From Mycolicibacterium septicum DSM 44393 (GTDB lineage Bacteria; Actinomycetota; Actinomycetes; Mycobacteriales; Mycobacteriaceae), in contig NZ_HG322951.1 in the NCBI RefSeq assembly GCF_000455325.1, positions 883,172 through 927,002 on the forward strand: a DNA stretch of 43,831 bases, read 5' to 3'. Of this stretch, positions 25,511 through 37,631 are shown one piece after another (the stretch's first letter is position 1; the number at the start of each line of letters is the position of its first letter). The position numbers and the translations under genes are program-made. The notes under the pieces are model-generated. The model ran no database searches, was not told the DNA's origin, and worked only from the letters and a program-made list of their open reading frames with translations.

Positions 25511-26712
25511 TCTCGAATCTCTTGGCAGACGTTCGTGTTTTGGACTTGACCAATGTCCTGGCTGGGCCGTTCGCGAGCTATCAGTTGGCTCTTATGGGTG
25601 CCGAGGTGATCAAGATCGAAACGCCGGGGACGGGAGATCTGGCGCGGCAGCTAGGCGCTGACCTGCAATTGAGTGCCGGATTCCTCGGGGCGTCATTTCT
25701 GGCACAGAACGCGCAAAAGCGTTCGATAACAGTCGACCTCAAGTCCAGGGGTGGAAAAGAGGTTTTCGAGAAGTTGATCATGGGCGCCGACGTACTGGTA
25801 GAGAACTTTCGCCCCGGAGTGCTCAATCGGTTGGGATTTGACTGGGGCACGCTGCAGCAGATTAATCCAAGGCTTGTGTACTGCGCGGTGTCGGGTTTCG
25901 GGTCGACTGGACCGATGCGCGGCCGTCCGGCCTATGACCAGGTGGTGCAGGGCATGGCCGGAATCATGAGTGTGACTGGTACGCCGGAAACCGCGCCTCT
26001 TCGGGTGGGGTATCCGGTCTGCGACAGCATTGGTGGGCTCGCTGCGGCGTTCGCGATCGCTTCGGCCCTGTTGCGGCAACTGCGAACAGGGCAGGGAGCG
26101 TTTCTCGACACTTCAATGCTCGATGCGGCGCTGACCTCAATGGGATGGGTGGTATCCGATCATCTAATCGCCGGACGAGAGCCAGTCCCGATGGCGAACG
26201 AGAACATCACCTCCGCGCCGTCGGGCACGTTCGACACCGGTGACGGCGCACTCAATATTGCGGCGAACAAACAGGAACAGTACGAAACCCTGTGTCACGT
26301 CCTGGACCGTGAGGAGCTGATCGACGATCCACGCTTCTGCACACGCGAGGATCGCAAACGAAACCGTGACCAGCTACGCGCAGAACTCGAAACATCGTTG
26401 AGGGACAGATCGGCGCTTGAGTGGGACGCAATTCTGCTTAACGCCGGGGTACCGGCCGCGCCGGTCGTGTCGGTCCCGACTGCGCTGGCGTCGGATCAAA
26501 TTGCTCACCGCGGACTGGTAGCCACAGTCGACTCGCCTGCTGTAACCGCAAATCCGGTACGCGTGCTTGGGCTTCCCACACACATTGATGGGCAATGTAT
26601 TTCACCTGAGACGCCACCACCCACACTCGGGCAGCACACCGATGAGATTCTCGCTGAGCTCGGCTATGGAGAAGCTGAGATCGGCCAGTTACGGAAGGAG
26701 CAAGCGATATGA
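25507..26712 (+). CDS. CaiB/BaiF family CoA-transferase (family III)
   Basis: A 401-residue class III CoA-transferase that moves CoA from a donor such as succinyl-CoA or acetyl-CoA to a carboxylic acid. It begins VLDLTNVLAGPFASYQLAL then MGAEVIKIETPGTGD. YCAVSGFGSTGP and RPAYDQVVQGMAGIMSVTG are family hallmarks. Asp173 in VGYPVCDSIGG is at the position of the nucleophilic aspartate. The GTG start at 25507 overlaps the IclR stop by four bases, and its own stop overlaps the next ATG (ATGA at 26709-26712). The next gene resembles citryl-CoA lyase, so the likely acceptor is citrate or a citrate analogue; citramalate-type acids are an alternative. Confidence 0.92.
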   Translation: MISNLLADVRVLDLTNVLAGPFASYQLALMGAEVIKIETPGTGDLARQLGADLQLSAGFLGASFLAQNAQKRSITVDLKSRGGKEVFEKLIMGADVLVENFRPGVLNRLGFDWGTLQQINPRLVYCAVSGFGSTGPMRGRPAYDQVVQGMAGIMSVTGTPETAPLRVGYPVCDSIGGLAAAFAIASALLRQLRTGQGAFLDTSMLDAALTSMGWVVSDHLIAGREPVPMANENITSAPSGTFDTGDGALNIAANKQEQYETLCHVLDREELIDDPRFCTREDRKRNRDQLRAELETSLRDRSALEWDAILLNAGVPAAPVVSVPTALASDQIAHRGLVATVDSPAVTANPVRVLGLPTHIDGQCISPETPPPTLGQHTDEILAELGYGEAEIGQLRKEQAI

Positions 26713-27568
26713 GCACTGCGCGCGAGGATGCCGTAATGCGAACCTCGAGCCGCGATGTGACCGATTGGTGGACTACCAAGGTCAGCGACATCGAGCCAGG
26801 AGTAATTAGGCTACGCGGTTACCCGATCGAACAGTTGATCTCCGGCGCAAGCTTCGCAGAGCTGATCTGGTTGATGATTCGGGGCGACTTTCCGGCGCCA
26901 GCTGATGCCCAATTACTTGAACGGGCGCTCGTCGCGGCAGTCGACCACGGCCCGCAAGCACCCTCAATCGCCGCGGCCCGCATGGCGGTGACGTGCGGTG
27001 TGGGCTTGCAGGGAGCGATGTCGACCGGTGTTGGTCTCCTCGGCGACGTTCACGGCGGCGCGGGCCAGCAGTGCATGGAACTTCTGAAACAAATTCGCGC
27101 TGAGTCCAAGAACGGCGATCTCGCATCTGTGGTTGCTCAGACGATTACTCACTTTCGATCGTCCGGCAGGTACATTCCGGGATTTGGCCATCGGTTCCAT
27201 CCCCGTGATCCGCGCCGAGACCCGCTGATGACAGCACTGCATGCGCACGTGGAAGCCGGCGCGATCGGCGGGCACTACGTAGCCATCGCCGAGGAGTTAG
27301 AGAATCAGCTCGCAGGCAGGCGCGGGCAGTCTGTGCCAATGAATGTCGACGGCGCCACCGCAGTGGTCTACGCAGAATTGGGTTTCGCACCCGAGTTAGG
27401 CCGGGGCCTATTCATCATGTCACGGGCAGTGGGCATTTTGGCGCATGCGTGGGAGGAACTAGGCAACGGGACGCGCATCAAAGGGCCTATCCCCCCACCG
27501 TTATTGCCGACATACGTCGGCCCACCTGAGCGAACGATCCCGGGAACCACACCGCGTGCGGACCCGTC

Positions 27569-27572
<4 letters not shown>
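26709..27572 (+). CDS. citrate synthase-like protein, probable citryl-CoA lyase
   Basis: A 287-residue citrate-synthase-fold protein, much shorter than citrate synthase (about 370-430) and close to the size of citryl-CoA lyases. All three catalytic positions are present: His115 in GDVHGGAGQ, His161 in GFGHRFHPRDPR and Asp214 in PMNVDGAT. The truncated N- and C-terminal parts fit a lyase that cleaves citryl-CoA (or a substituted analogue) into acetyl-CoA (or acyl-CoA) and oxaloacetate; the reverse condensation cannot be excluded. It overlaps both neighbours by four bases (ATGA, then GTGA at 27569), so it is translationally coupled to the CoA-transferase before it and the aconitase after it. 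That pairing favours cleavage of a CoA-activated tricarboxylate. Confidence 0.82.
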
Positions 27573-30184
<2,612 letters not shown>

Positions 30185-30246
30185 ATCGCTTCCTCGAAAG
30201 CTGTATAGAGCTTGCATGATCACGCGACCACTTCAATCTCACTGAA

Positions 30247-30275
30247 TGGACGATTCGGCTGCCTAGCGAGATAAT
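30247..30275 (+). promoter_or_regulatory. promoter of the second IclR gene, possibly leaderless
   Basis: TGGACG (30247-30252), then a 17-base spacer, then GATAAT (30270-30275), six bases before ATG 30282. Transcription could begin at the start codon; GGGGAA immediately before the ATG is too close to serve as a good Shine-Dalgarno sequence. Confidence 0.5.
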
Positions 30276-30281
30276 GGGGAA

Positions 30282-31076
30282 ATGGCTAATGAGGGCGAGC
30301 TGAAGCTGGTGCGGAAGGCAGTCGAGGTGCTCGATGTGCTCTCGCGGGAACGTGAGCCCACCCCAGCGAGGATTGCCGAAGTCATCGGCGAGCCCAGGAG
30401 CTCGGTCTATCGGCTTCTCGCCAGTCTCCAGAGACTGGATATGGTCGAGCCCGGGGCTCGACGGGGTACTTACAGACTTGGTTTCCACTTGTTGCGTCTA
30501 GGCACTGCCGTGGTTTCGCGTTTTGACGAAAGGCAGCTGGCATTACCCGTCATGGAACGGATTCATGACGAAACGGGTGAAACGGTATTTCTGTGTGTGC
30601 GCCGGGGAACGCAGGCTGTGTGTATCGAGCGGATCGAAGGGCGGCGCGTCCAGAGCCTTGCACTGACCCTCGGCGGTGCCTTGCCGCTGCACGCTGGCGC
30701 GGGCTCACGGGTCCTGCTGGCAGCCGAGTCGAGAGAGTTCTGGAATGAGTACGTGTCGTCAGAACCGCTAGAACGGTTGACGCAGTCGACGCCCGTCACG
30801 CCTGATGAGCTGTTTCCCATCCTGGAGGATGTCCGAAGTTCTGGTGTCTCCGTCAGCGACGGGGACGTGACTGTCGGCATCGCCGCAGTCGGGGTGCCGA
30901 TCATCGACTACCGCGGAGTTATCAGGGCTTCGCTAGCGATCAGCGGTGTGCAGCAGAACATTCTTGGTGCAGGGGTGAGGAATGAGGTGCGCCGACTTCT
31001 CATCGACGGGGGGCGAGAGGTTTCCAGGGGGCTTGGCTCCGAATTGGCCAACGAACCGATCGCAAAGCTGGGTTGA
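30282..31076 (+). CDS. IclR family transcriptional regulator
   Basis: A 264-residue IclR-type regulator with an N-terminal winged HTH (AVEVLDVLSREREPTPARI then EPRSSVYRLLASLQRLDMV) and a C-terminal effector domain (ETVFLCVRRGTQAVCIERI, GALPLHAGAGSRVLLA, VGIAAVGVPIIDYRGVIRAS). It follows the aconitase gene by 97 bp and has its own promoter, so it could be expressed independently. Its target may be the tricarboxylate genes, a second level of control, or the quinone-reductase-like gene downstream. It is not a close copy of the IclR at 24734. Confidence 0.92.
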   Translation: MANEGELKLVRKAVEVLDVLSREREPTPARIAEVIGEPRSSVYRLLASLQRLDMVEPGARRGTYRLGFHLLRLGTAVVSRFDERQLALPVMERIHDETGETVFLCVRRGTQAVCIERIEGRRVQSLALTLGGALPLHAGAGSRVLLAAESREFWNEYVSSEPLERLTQSTPVTPDELFPILEDVRSSGVSVSDGDVTVGIAAVGVPIIDYRGVIRASLAISGVQQNILGAGVRNEVRRLLIDGGREVSRGLGSELANEPIAKLG

Positions 31077-31786
31077 GATGAGTCGCGTTTCTAGGTCTTA
31101 ACACCGTTACTGCGTGACTTGGCCTCGTTTCCCGCACTATTGTCCGCATTTGCTGCGAGCAGATCCGAACCGGTTTGCGCTTTGCCACTTGCGGCGGACC
31201 GGCTCATCGGCCACTGGGCTGCCATTACCTCTAGGCCCGGGAGGGGCGGGGAGCTAGCGCTGATACCGACCCGTAGCCGCCGGCTCGGTTGGCGCTGCCG
31301 TTCTATTCAGTGAACTTGGCGTTGTGGCTACTCTTACGGCGCATACCCGTCATTTAGGGAGTGGCGCTGGGGAAACCACGCGGATTATTTGTGCGTCAGC
31401 CAATCTGGACCCGGTTGGCTGAGACTTTCTGCGGCGTACAGATCTTCCCCAGATCGACAAGAACGGCCCCACTGTGACCGTTCAGCCGTCACCTGTTGAG
31501 AGGATACGACGATGTCTCAGTGTCCTGTGATCCAACCGATCTATGTTGGAAGTTGTTGCTACAGCGGCAAACTCGCAACAAGCCGTCACGGAGTACGGCC
31601 GAACGTGAGCCAGGTGCAGGCTGGTGCAGCCAGAGTTTCTGCAGTACGGATCACGGGGAGGCAATGCATGGCGATCGGACGCCAGGCGACGCGCCAAGTT
31701 GGCACGATGCGAGCACGTGTATGTAGCAGAGGGACGGAAGCTACATCTAGAGCGCAGATTTCGACCCACAATAGAAGGAACAGCCA
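31077..31786. other. 710-bp intergenic region, no supported gene
   Basis: Follows the second IclR gene. A frame starting at 31512 has a reasonable ribosome-binding site and ends by overlapping the next gene's start (GTGA), but its composition (Arg, Ser, Thr, Gln rich, no hydrophobic core) looks non-coding. The region should hold the promoter of the downstream gene. Confidence 0.4.
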
Positions 31787-32716
31787 GTGAGAACTGTTGA
31801 GTTTGATGCGTTCGGAGGTCCAGAAGTACTCCATGTTCGTGAGCGGCCTGAGCCATTAACTCTCCCGGGCCGAGTGCGGGTTAGAGTTGCGACGCGTACC
31901 GTGAATGTCAGCGATCTGGAGCTTCGTCGTGGCGACTATCCGCAACTGATCAGCAATCTCGAATACCCGGCGATCTTGGGCTGGGACTTTGCGGGGACTC
32001 TTCTCGATCCGACTGACAATCTGCTGGCTGGCACGCCCGTTGCTGGCTACGTGCAGTGGATCGGACCGGACGCTGGCCGAGGTACCTACGCCGACGTCAT
32101 CTCCGTCCCTGCTAGCTACGTGGCGGAGCTTGCTCACGATACTGATCCACATTGTGCAGCGCTCTTTGCGTTGAATGGATTAACCGCGGCTCAAGCAACA
32201 GATCTTATGGGGCCCCTGGAGGGGGCGAACGTCATGGTCGTCGGTGCTAGCGGGCCTGTAGGCCTGGCTGCTGCAATCATTGCGGCAGAGCGCGGCGCCA
32301 ACGTCTTCGTCTCGGGTTCCAGAAATGATGAATATCTGGCCTCGCTTGGCTTCGCAGGCGTGGTTGAACGAGCCAACGCTGCTAAAATGGCTGCGCAAGT
32401 GCGTGATTGGATCCCCGATGGCGTCGATGCGCTATTTAACCCCGCGATCGCATCGCCCGGAATCATCGCTGCCGTCCGTGATGGCGGCCGTTTCATCTCC
32501 GCGCACGTTTTCGACAAGGCGGTGGCGGAGCGTGGAATCTCCATCGCCGAGCTCGTTGTACATGAGGATGCGCCCAGGCTGACGCAACTTCTCGGGTCGT
32601 CGCTACCTAGCCATGCACGAATTGCCGATGTCTTGAAGCTTGAGGATGCTAGGCATGCTCACGAACGTGTCGAAACGGAAAGTCTTGGTGGGCAAAAGAT
32701 AATGTTGGATGCTTGA
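31787..32716 (+). CDS. MDR family NADPH:quinone oxidoreductase-like protein
   Basis: A 309-residue medium-chain dehydrogenase/reductase of the zinc-free quinone oxidoreductase group, which reduces quinones or enones with NADPH. The N-terminal GroES-like domain starts VEFDAFGGPEVLHV and includes YPAILGWDFAGTLLD. The Rossmann fold holds VMVVGASGPVGLAAAIIA (about 150-165), where the A-x-x-G-x-G-variant SGPVG is typical for this group. The catalytic-zinc cysteine and histidine of alcohol dehydrogenases are absent. GTG 31787 has AAGGAA about nine bases upstream. It stands alone; its neighbours do not indicate a pathway. Confidence 0.85.
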   Translation: MRTVEFDAFGGPEVLHVRERPEPLTLPGRVRVRVATRTVNVSDLELRRGDYPQLISNLEYPAILGWDFAGTLLDPTDNLLAGTPVAGYVQWIGPDAGRGTYADVISVPASYVAELAHDTDPHCAALFALNGLTAAQATDLMGPLEGANVMVVGASGPVGLAAAIIAAERGANVFVSGSRNDEYLASLGFAGVVERANAAKMAAQVRDWIPDGVDALFNPAIASPGIIAAVRDGGRFISAHVFDKAVAERGISIAELVVHEDAPRLTQLLGSSLPSHARIADVLKLEDARHAHERVETESLGGQKIMLDA

Positions 32717-33074
32717 CAATCACGCATCGGCCATGTCATCGCAACGTGCAATCGTTCGTGTGAGCCGGTACGGCTGGTTCATTGGCTCAAAGGGCTGTAC
32801 TCGGTTCGACAAGATTTTCCAGCTCAACGAGGGCTCGATCCTGCAGGAACGGTGACACTGCCGATCGAGTAGTGGCCTCCATGGATGACGGCGACATCGT
32901 CAAGCAGTTTCAAGGGTTCGGCGTCCGCGGTGTCTGAAGGTGTTGGAAGACGTCAGCGCGTAACGGTTCTTTGACCCGACTCAACCCATCGACGCTGTGA
33001 CAGCGAGATCTGCGCAGAGCTTCGTCGAAATAATTTGAATGGTAATAACTTTCGTTGTAGACGTAGAACACCAC
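32717..33074. other. intergenic region before the IS21 relic
   Basis: No supported gene. Short protein-like stretches on the plus strand are too fragmentary to call. Confidence 0.35.
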
Positions 33075-33706
33075 TGTCGTTGATTCCTGAAAGCTGACCC
33101 CGTTCCAACTTCTGAACTGTGAGCTTGTTGCGGGTTGATCCTGGGGGGTTGCTCTCGCGGATTGGGCGGAGATCCGTCGGCTGCCTTGGGCTGAGGGTGC
33201 CGATCAAGGAGATCGCTCGCCGGCTCGGGATCGCGTGTAACACGGTGCGTGTGGCGTCGACCAGTGATCGGCCGCCGAGGTATGAGCGGGGGGCGCCCCG
33301 AGGGTCGGTTGTGAAGGTGTTCGAGGCATAGATTCGGGCCCTGCTGGCCGAGTATCCATCAATGCTGGCCACAGTGATCGCGGAACGGCTTCGCTGGCCC
33401 TTCACGATGAACCCACTGCGGGTTCGGCTTCGCGAGATCCGACCCGAGTACTTGGGCATCGACTCAGTGGACCGGGTCCATTACCAGCCTGGCGAAGTTA
33501 CCCAGTGCGATCTGTGGTTCCCCGCGATGCCGATTTCATCGGGCGGGTCAAGAACGAATACTCCGGTGCTGGTGATGACATTGGGTTCTCCCGGTTTCAT
33601 TGCGGCGACGATGCTGCCCTCACGCCAAGGCGGTGATCTGCTGAGGGAGATGTGGGAGCTGATCTCACAGATGGGTAAGGTCACGAAAACCCTTGTCTGG
33701 GAGCCG
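33075..33706 (+). mobile_element. IS21-family element remnant (left end plus broken istA)
   Basis: A terminal-like sequence TGTCGTTGATTCCTGAAAGC at 33075 resembles the ends of actinobacterial IS21 elements. It is followed by a broken IstA transposase gene that ends abruptly at about 33706. The partner gene istB and the right end are missing, so this is a dead fragment. Confidence 0.5.
33139..33706 (+). pseudogene. istA: IS21-type IstA transposase, frameshifted, interrupted and truncated
   Basis: Pieces match the actinobacterial IstA pattern. ADWAEIRRLPWAEG (33157 on) is in one frame. After a frameshift near 33200, VPIKEIARRLGIACNTVR (the HTH) continues in the next frame, then PPRYERGAPRGSVVKVFEA. 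An in-frame TAG at 33329-33331 interrupts, and the same frame carries on IRALLAEYPSMLATVIAERL, GEVTQCDLWFP and the integrase-like core up to KTLVWEP. The rest of the catalytic core is lost. It cannot make an active transposase. Confidence 0.7.
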
Positions 33707-34237
33707 GTAAGCACCGATCGGCTAAACAATCGGCCGCCGACCTCAGAACGTCACGTTCGGTGGATAACCCCCGAAACCTCCAAACATGACCACAACAAGA
33801 CCATGGCGGGCGCGGGTTGCTCGTCAACGATCTCCCGATGGTGAACGGTCAAGATGTCCCGAACCCGCACACATGAAGAGCTGAATTGATTGCCGGCAGC
33901 CCACAGTTGATGGGTGCATAGTCATAAACGCAGCACCCGTTGATCGCAACGCGCGCGTCAGTCAACTAGAGCGCACACTGAGTGTCACGCTGGAAGCAAG
34001 CTGACCGGGTCCACCTATTCTGGGTAATCGCACTGGCCGGCTCCGAGGAGTCGGTTGCCGTAGGCTCGTTTACGAATAATCTGGTCAGGTGTGCCGCCTG
34101 GAGACTATTCGACGCCATGGCATCCTCAATTCTCCTTCGCACCAACGTGGGGCAACAGTGTCTTACAACTGGACCACTGTCAGAGGACCATTTCGGACCA
34201 GCAACTCAAATCTGTGGCCTCAACGATCAGGGTGGCG
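33707..34237. other. about 530 bp without a supported gene, next to the IS relic
   Basis: Lies between the truncated transposase and the end of the minus-strand monooxygenase gene. I find no protein-like pattern or terminal repeat; it may be further mobile-element debris. Confidence 0.35.
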
Positions 34238-35608
34238 TTAAGCGAACGCTCCGCGATACTTCGTCGCGGGATGATCGTCGGCTACCCAGGGGCCTTTTCC
34301 AAGCACCCGTTCTCTAAGGGTCTCGCCAGGGTTATACGCGGTGCGGAACCGCCCTCGCCGTTGTAACTCGGGCACCACGAGATCCACAAAGTCGGTTAGC
34401 GTATCGTATACGTGATATTGGCGCAGATTGATTGCGTCGAGCCCGTCCTCGTCGATCCACTGCTCAATAAGATCGACCACATGTTCAGGTGTTCCGATAG
34501 CGCGGTGTGGAAGCCGAAGGAAGTGGAATTCGCTCCGGAATTCCCCGAGCGTGCGATCCCGTCCGAACCCATCTGCTGCGCCCCCCGCTGGGAGGCATCC
34601 CTCGGCGATGAGAGAACCGATTGTCGCGTCATCGGGGAGACCGTCGTATATGACTTTGGACTCGGTGAAGACCATCGCGCCTTCGAAGGTGATGTAAGAG
34701 TCGTATGCTGCGGCCTTCGCCAGAGCTTCCTCTGCTGTGCGGCCCACGATGATGTCAACGTAGGCAGTAACTTTCAGGGACCCAGACGCTCTACCGTGCT
34801 CTGCCGCTGACGATTGCGCTGTTCGCGCCAACTCGGCTACACCTTGGCGAGTTGGTGCTCCAACGAGTAGGAGCTCGGCATGGCGGCTCGCATATGCCAC
34901 GCCACGGGTGGTGCCTGACGCCTCACACAACAGAGGAACGCGCTGGCGAGAGGGATCGACGAAAGATGGTCCTCCGACGGAGAAATGCTTTCCGACGTGG
35001 CCGATGCCGTGAACCGACCCAGGCCGTGCGAAGACACGCGATTTCTTATCCTCGACGACAGCACCATCGTCCCAAGACCCTTCCCAAAGCTTCAACATAA
35101 TATCGATGACCTCGTCGGCGAGTTCGTAATACTGCGGTGGGGTCAGCATCTCCCGTCCGTAGTGCCGGGCTGCGGAAAGGGTGTTGCCAAATACGATGTT
35201 CCAGCCCGCCCTGCCGTTCGACAGCTGGTCAAGTGTCGAGATGGTTCTGGCGAGCCTGAACGGATGACTATCGGTCGTTGATGCGGTAACGGCGATTCCT
35301 AATTCGGTCGTGGAGGCGGCAACGATCGACGCTATAAGAAAGGGGTCCAGGGTCGGGAAAAAGACTCCGTCAACCGCGGCGGGGTCGAGTGAGTTCCGAT
35401 ACGTATCGAAACCGGTGGCAGAATCGGCGAAGAAAATACCATCGAGCAATCCTCGCTCGGCGATCTTAGCCAGTCTGATCCAGAATTCGGGCTGTCGAAA
35501 CAAGTGCCGCTTGTCCGTAGGCTGTGCCCAGATCCCGTAGTAGAACTGGTTGATCGTCGCTGCTTCGAACAGGAAGATATTTATTTGTTTCTTGGGAATT
35601 CCGGACAT
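34238..35608 (-). CDS. LLM class flavin-dependent monooxygenase, NtaA/SnaA/DszA family
   Basis: A 456-residue FMNH2-dependent monooxygenase of the NtaA/SnaA/DszA/SoxA group, which cleaves C-S or C-N bonds after oxygenation. Group features: INIFLFEAATINQFYYGIW, WIRLAKIAERGLLDGIFFAD, the segment LARTISTLDQLSNGRAGWNI with VFGNTLSAARHYG, and near the C-terminus RAIGTPEHVVDLIEQWIDE then GLDAINLR. The length is normal for the group. ATG 35608 follows a GAAG-type site. It diverges from an ABC importer and a DszC-like protein; a DszA-type plus DszC-type pair suggests stepwise oxidation of an organosulfur compound, though N-containing substrates fit too. No flavin reductase is encoded in the window. 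Confidence 0.9.
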   Translation of the reverse strand: MSGIPKKQINIFLFEAATINQFYYGIWAQPTDKRHLFRQPEFWIRLAKIAERGLLDGIFFADSATGFDTYRNSLDPAAVDGVFFPTLDPFLIASIVAASTTELGIAVTASTTDSHPFRLARTISTLDQLSNGRAGWNIVFGNTLSAARHYGREMLTPPQYYELADEVIDIMLKLWEGSWDDGAVVEDKKSRVFARPGSVHGIGHVGKHFSVGGPSFVDPSRQRVPLLCEASGTTRGVAYASRHAELLLVGAPTRQGVAELARTAQSSAAEHGRASGSLKVTAYVDIIVGRTAEEALAKAAAYDSYITFEGAMVFTESKVIYDGLPDDATIGSLIAEGCLPAGGAADGFGRDRTLGEFRSEFHFLRLPHRAIGTPEHVVDLIEQWIDEDGLDAINLRQYHVYDTLTDFVDLVVPELQRRGRFRTAYNPGETLRERVLGKGPWVADDHPATKYRGAFA

Positions 35609-36060
35609 CTTCTACCTGATTTCTCTTCGTCACAGCGCCGGCCTGTAGCGGCAAATCGTCTGTGTGGAAAGGCTGCCAGCGACGGCGAATCCAGCGAGTT
35701 CTAGCGCCGTTTAGCTTTCATCCGGCCGTGAGTGGAACAGGCCCGACGTCGAGCGATGACGGACACTAGCGCGCTCGTGGGTCGCTTGCAATGCGCAGCA
35801 CGGTTCAGGCCACCTCGGTGGTCGCCGTCAGCCGGCATCAACCGACTTCCAGCTGTCGGAGGTTGCTTGATATGAGTTCGGATACCTCTGATTTGAATTC
35901 GGAGCGCCGGTAGGGAGCTTTCGTGGCTTGCGGGGGCGGTGGGGCAGGGCGAAATGCCGCTAGCCTTCTCGGGTTCCATCGAGGAGCCAAGCTTGTGTAT
36001 TGGCCGTCGCGGTCTCAGTCCAGCGATGCGCCGACCGACTTGCAGCACACAGGAGAGTCC
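35609..36060. other. 450-bp divergent control region
   Basis: Between the DszA/NtaA-like gene and the ABC operon. Frames on both strands look non-coding. It holds the tandem repeat at 35874-35903 and the AGGAGA ribosome-binding site (36049-36054) of the binding protein. Confidence 0.4.
35874..35903 (+). promoter_or_regulatory. tandem repeat GA(G/A)TTCGGA spaced 21 bp
   Basis: GAGTTCGGA at 35874-35882 and GAATTCGGA at 35895-35903 repeat with a 21-base period, two helical turns, in the divergent region between the monooxygenase and the ABC operon. They could be tandem sites for one regulator on the same DNA face. Confidence 0.35.
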
Positions 36061-37629
36061 ATGCCCCCCGCATCCACCGACCGATTCTTTGGCGCCCCTC
36101 TTCGTCGGCGTGATGTTCTTCGCGTGGCTGGGGCCGCCTTCGCAACGATCGGAATCGGGGCGAGCGTGGTTGCTTGCAGCCCGAACGGGGGGTCCGCGGC
36201 CGCAGGCAAGAAGGTGTATCGGTTCAGTACTGAAGTGCCAGTTGGAGATACGGATCCACTCCTGGTCGGCGAGTACAACGCGATGATCCTCGTTGGCCTA
36301 GTGAACGAGTGGCTCGTCAGTCAGGACAAGGACGGCAAGCTCATTCCGCGACTGGCCGAGAGCTGGTCGCCGTCGCCCGATGGCTTGTCGTGGGACTTCG
36401 CGCTGCGTAGCGGCGCGAAGTTCAACGACGGATCAGCACTCACTGCTACTGATGTTGCCAGCACATTCTCGTTACTGATCGCTCCCGACAGCGGGTCGCC
36501 GGCCAAGAGCACCTTCGAAGGCGTCCTCTCGAGCGTCGAGACCGTTGGCGATGGCGTCGTCCGATTCAAACTGAGTCGACCTTTTGGCGATTTTCCTTAT
36601 CTCCTGACAAACGCCAACGCGGTTGTCTTACCAGCTGGGTATCAAACGGGATCTTGGATCGACAACCCGATAGGCGCCGGACAGTTCATCTTGAGCGATT
36701 ATAAACCGGGAGTTGGGGCGAATTACTCCAAGAACCCACACTACTGGAATGCCGACCAGATCCTGCTTGACGGCGTCGACATCACTTACTACTCGGACCC
36801 ACAGGCGCCGATCCTGGCCTTTCAGGCAGGCGAAATTGACCACATCGATCCACTATTTCCGACATCGGATCCTTTAAGTGCGCTGGACGCCCAGCGGTAC
36901 CGCATGGTCGACCTCGGGTATCAGCGGTTCGACGGCATATTTCTCAACGTAACTACAGCCCCCTTCGATGATCCCGCCGTAAGACAGGCAATCGCCTGGG
37001 GCATCGATCGGAAGGCGATCATCGATACCGTGTATGCCGGGTACGCTGATCTCGGCAATGACACGACTTACTTTCCGAACTACGCAATCCGCCCAAAAGG
37101 GCTTGAGCAACGCGAACAGAACGTTGACGAAGTTCGGCGCCTCCTGAGTGGCCGAAATCTCGCCTTCACGATTACGACGAACAACAAACAACTCGCCGAG
37201 GCTGTCTCGCAGCAGCTGAATGCTATTCCAGGATTCGACGTCAGCGTCGAGGTGCAGACTACCGAGCGCTATTATGGTGAGCAGAACTCATGGCTCACGG
37301 CTCCGCTGACTGCTACTAACTGGCCATGGGAAATTCCGTCTCAATTCATCGCGGACATCTACGCAAAGAGCGCCTTGTTCAATGCGTCTCATTACGCGAA
37401 TCCGGCGCTGCAGAATTTGTCTTTTGAATACGACGCGACGTCAGAGGCAAGCAAGCGGCAAGACCTCGCAACTGAGATCGGTCGAATTCAGTGGGAGGAC
37501 GTCCCTCTAATTGTTCCCGCGTTCGTCCGGAGCAAGCTCCTGCTGGGGCCAAGAGTTCAGGGAGAATTCTCGGGCAAGGTCGACTACTCCACCGGATTCC
37601 CGTTCGCGGGGATAACCGTCGAAGGCTGA
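36061..37629 (+). CDS. ABC transporter substrate-binding lipoprotein (family 5, peptide/nickel type)
   Basis: A 522-residue solute-binding protein of the SBP_bac_5 (DppA/OppA/NikA) family. The N-terminus has twin arginines RRRD (15-18), a hydrophobic stretch and the lipobox VVAC with Cys39, so it is probably exported by Tat and lipid-anchored outside the membrane. PRLAESWSPSPDGLSWDFAL and LRSGAKFNDGSALTATDV are family signatures. ATG 36061 has AGGAGA at 36049-36054; the longer in-frame start at 35923 would remove the signal peptide from the N-terminus. Three bases separate it from the permease gene. Ligands of this family include peptides, nickel, opines and various small organics; the neighbours suggest an organosulfur or amine compound. 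Confidence 0.93.
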   Translation: MPPASTDRFFGAPLRRRDVLRVAGAAFATIGIGASVVACSPNGGSAAAGKKVYRFSTEVPVGDTDPLLVGEYNAMILVGLVNEWLVSQDKDGKLIPRLAESWSPSPDGLSWDFALRSGAKFNDGSALTATDVASTFSLLIAPDSGSPAKSTFEGVLSSVETVGDGVVRFKLSRPFGDFPYLLTNANAVVLPAGYQTGSWIDNPIGAGQFILSDYKPGVGANYSKNPHYWNADQILLDGVDITYYSDPQAPILAFQAGEIDHIDPLFPTSDPLSALDAQRYRMVDLGYQRFDGIFLNVTTAPFDDPAVRQAIAWGIDRKAIIDTVYAGYADLGNDTTYFPNYAIRPKGLEQREQNVDEVRRLLSGRNLAFTITTNNKQLAEAVSQQLNAIPGFDVSVEVQTTERYYGEQNSWLTAPLTATNWPWEIPSQFIADIYAKSALFNASHYANPALQNLSFEYDATSEASKRQDLATEIGRIQWEDVPLIVPAFVRSKLLLGPRVQGEFSGKVDYSTGFPFAGITVEG

Positions 37630-37631
37630 CG

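Noticed and set aside
31512..31790. 92-codon frame with plausible ribosome-binding site and a four-base overlap with the next gene
   Set aside because: No hydrophobic core or motif; composition looks non-coding. The overlap is probably chance.
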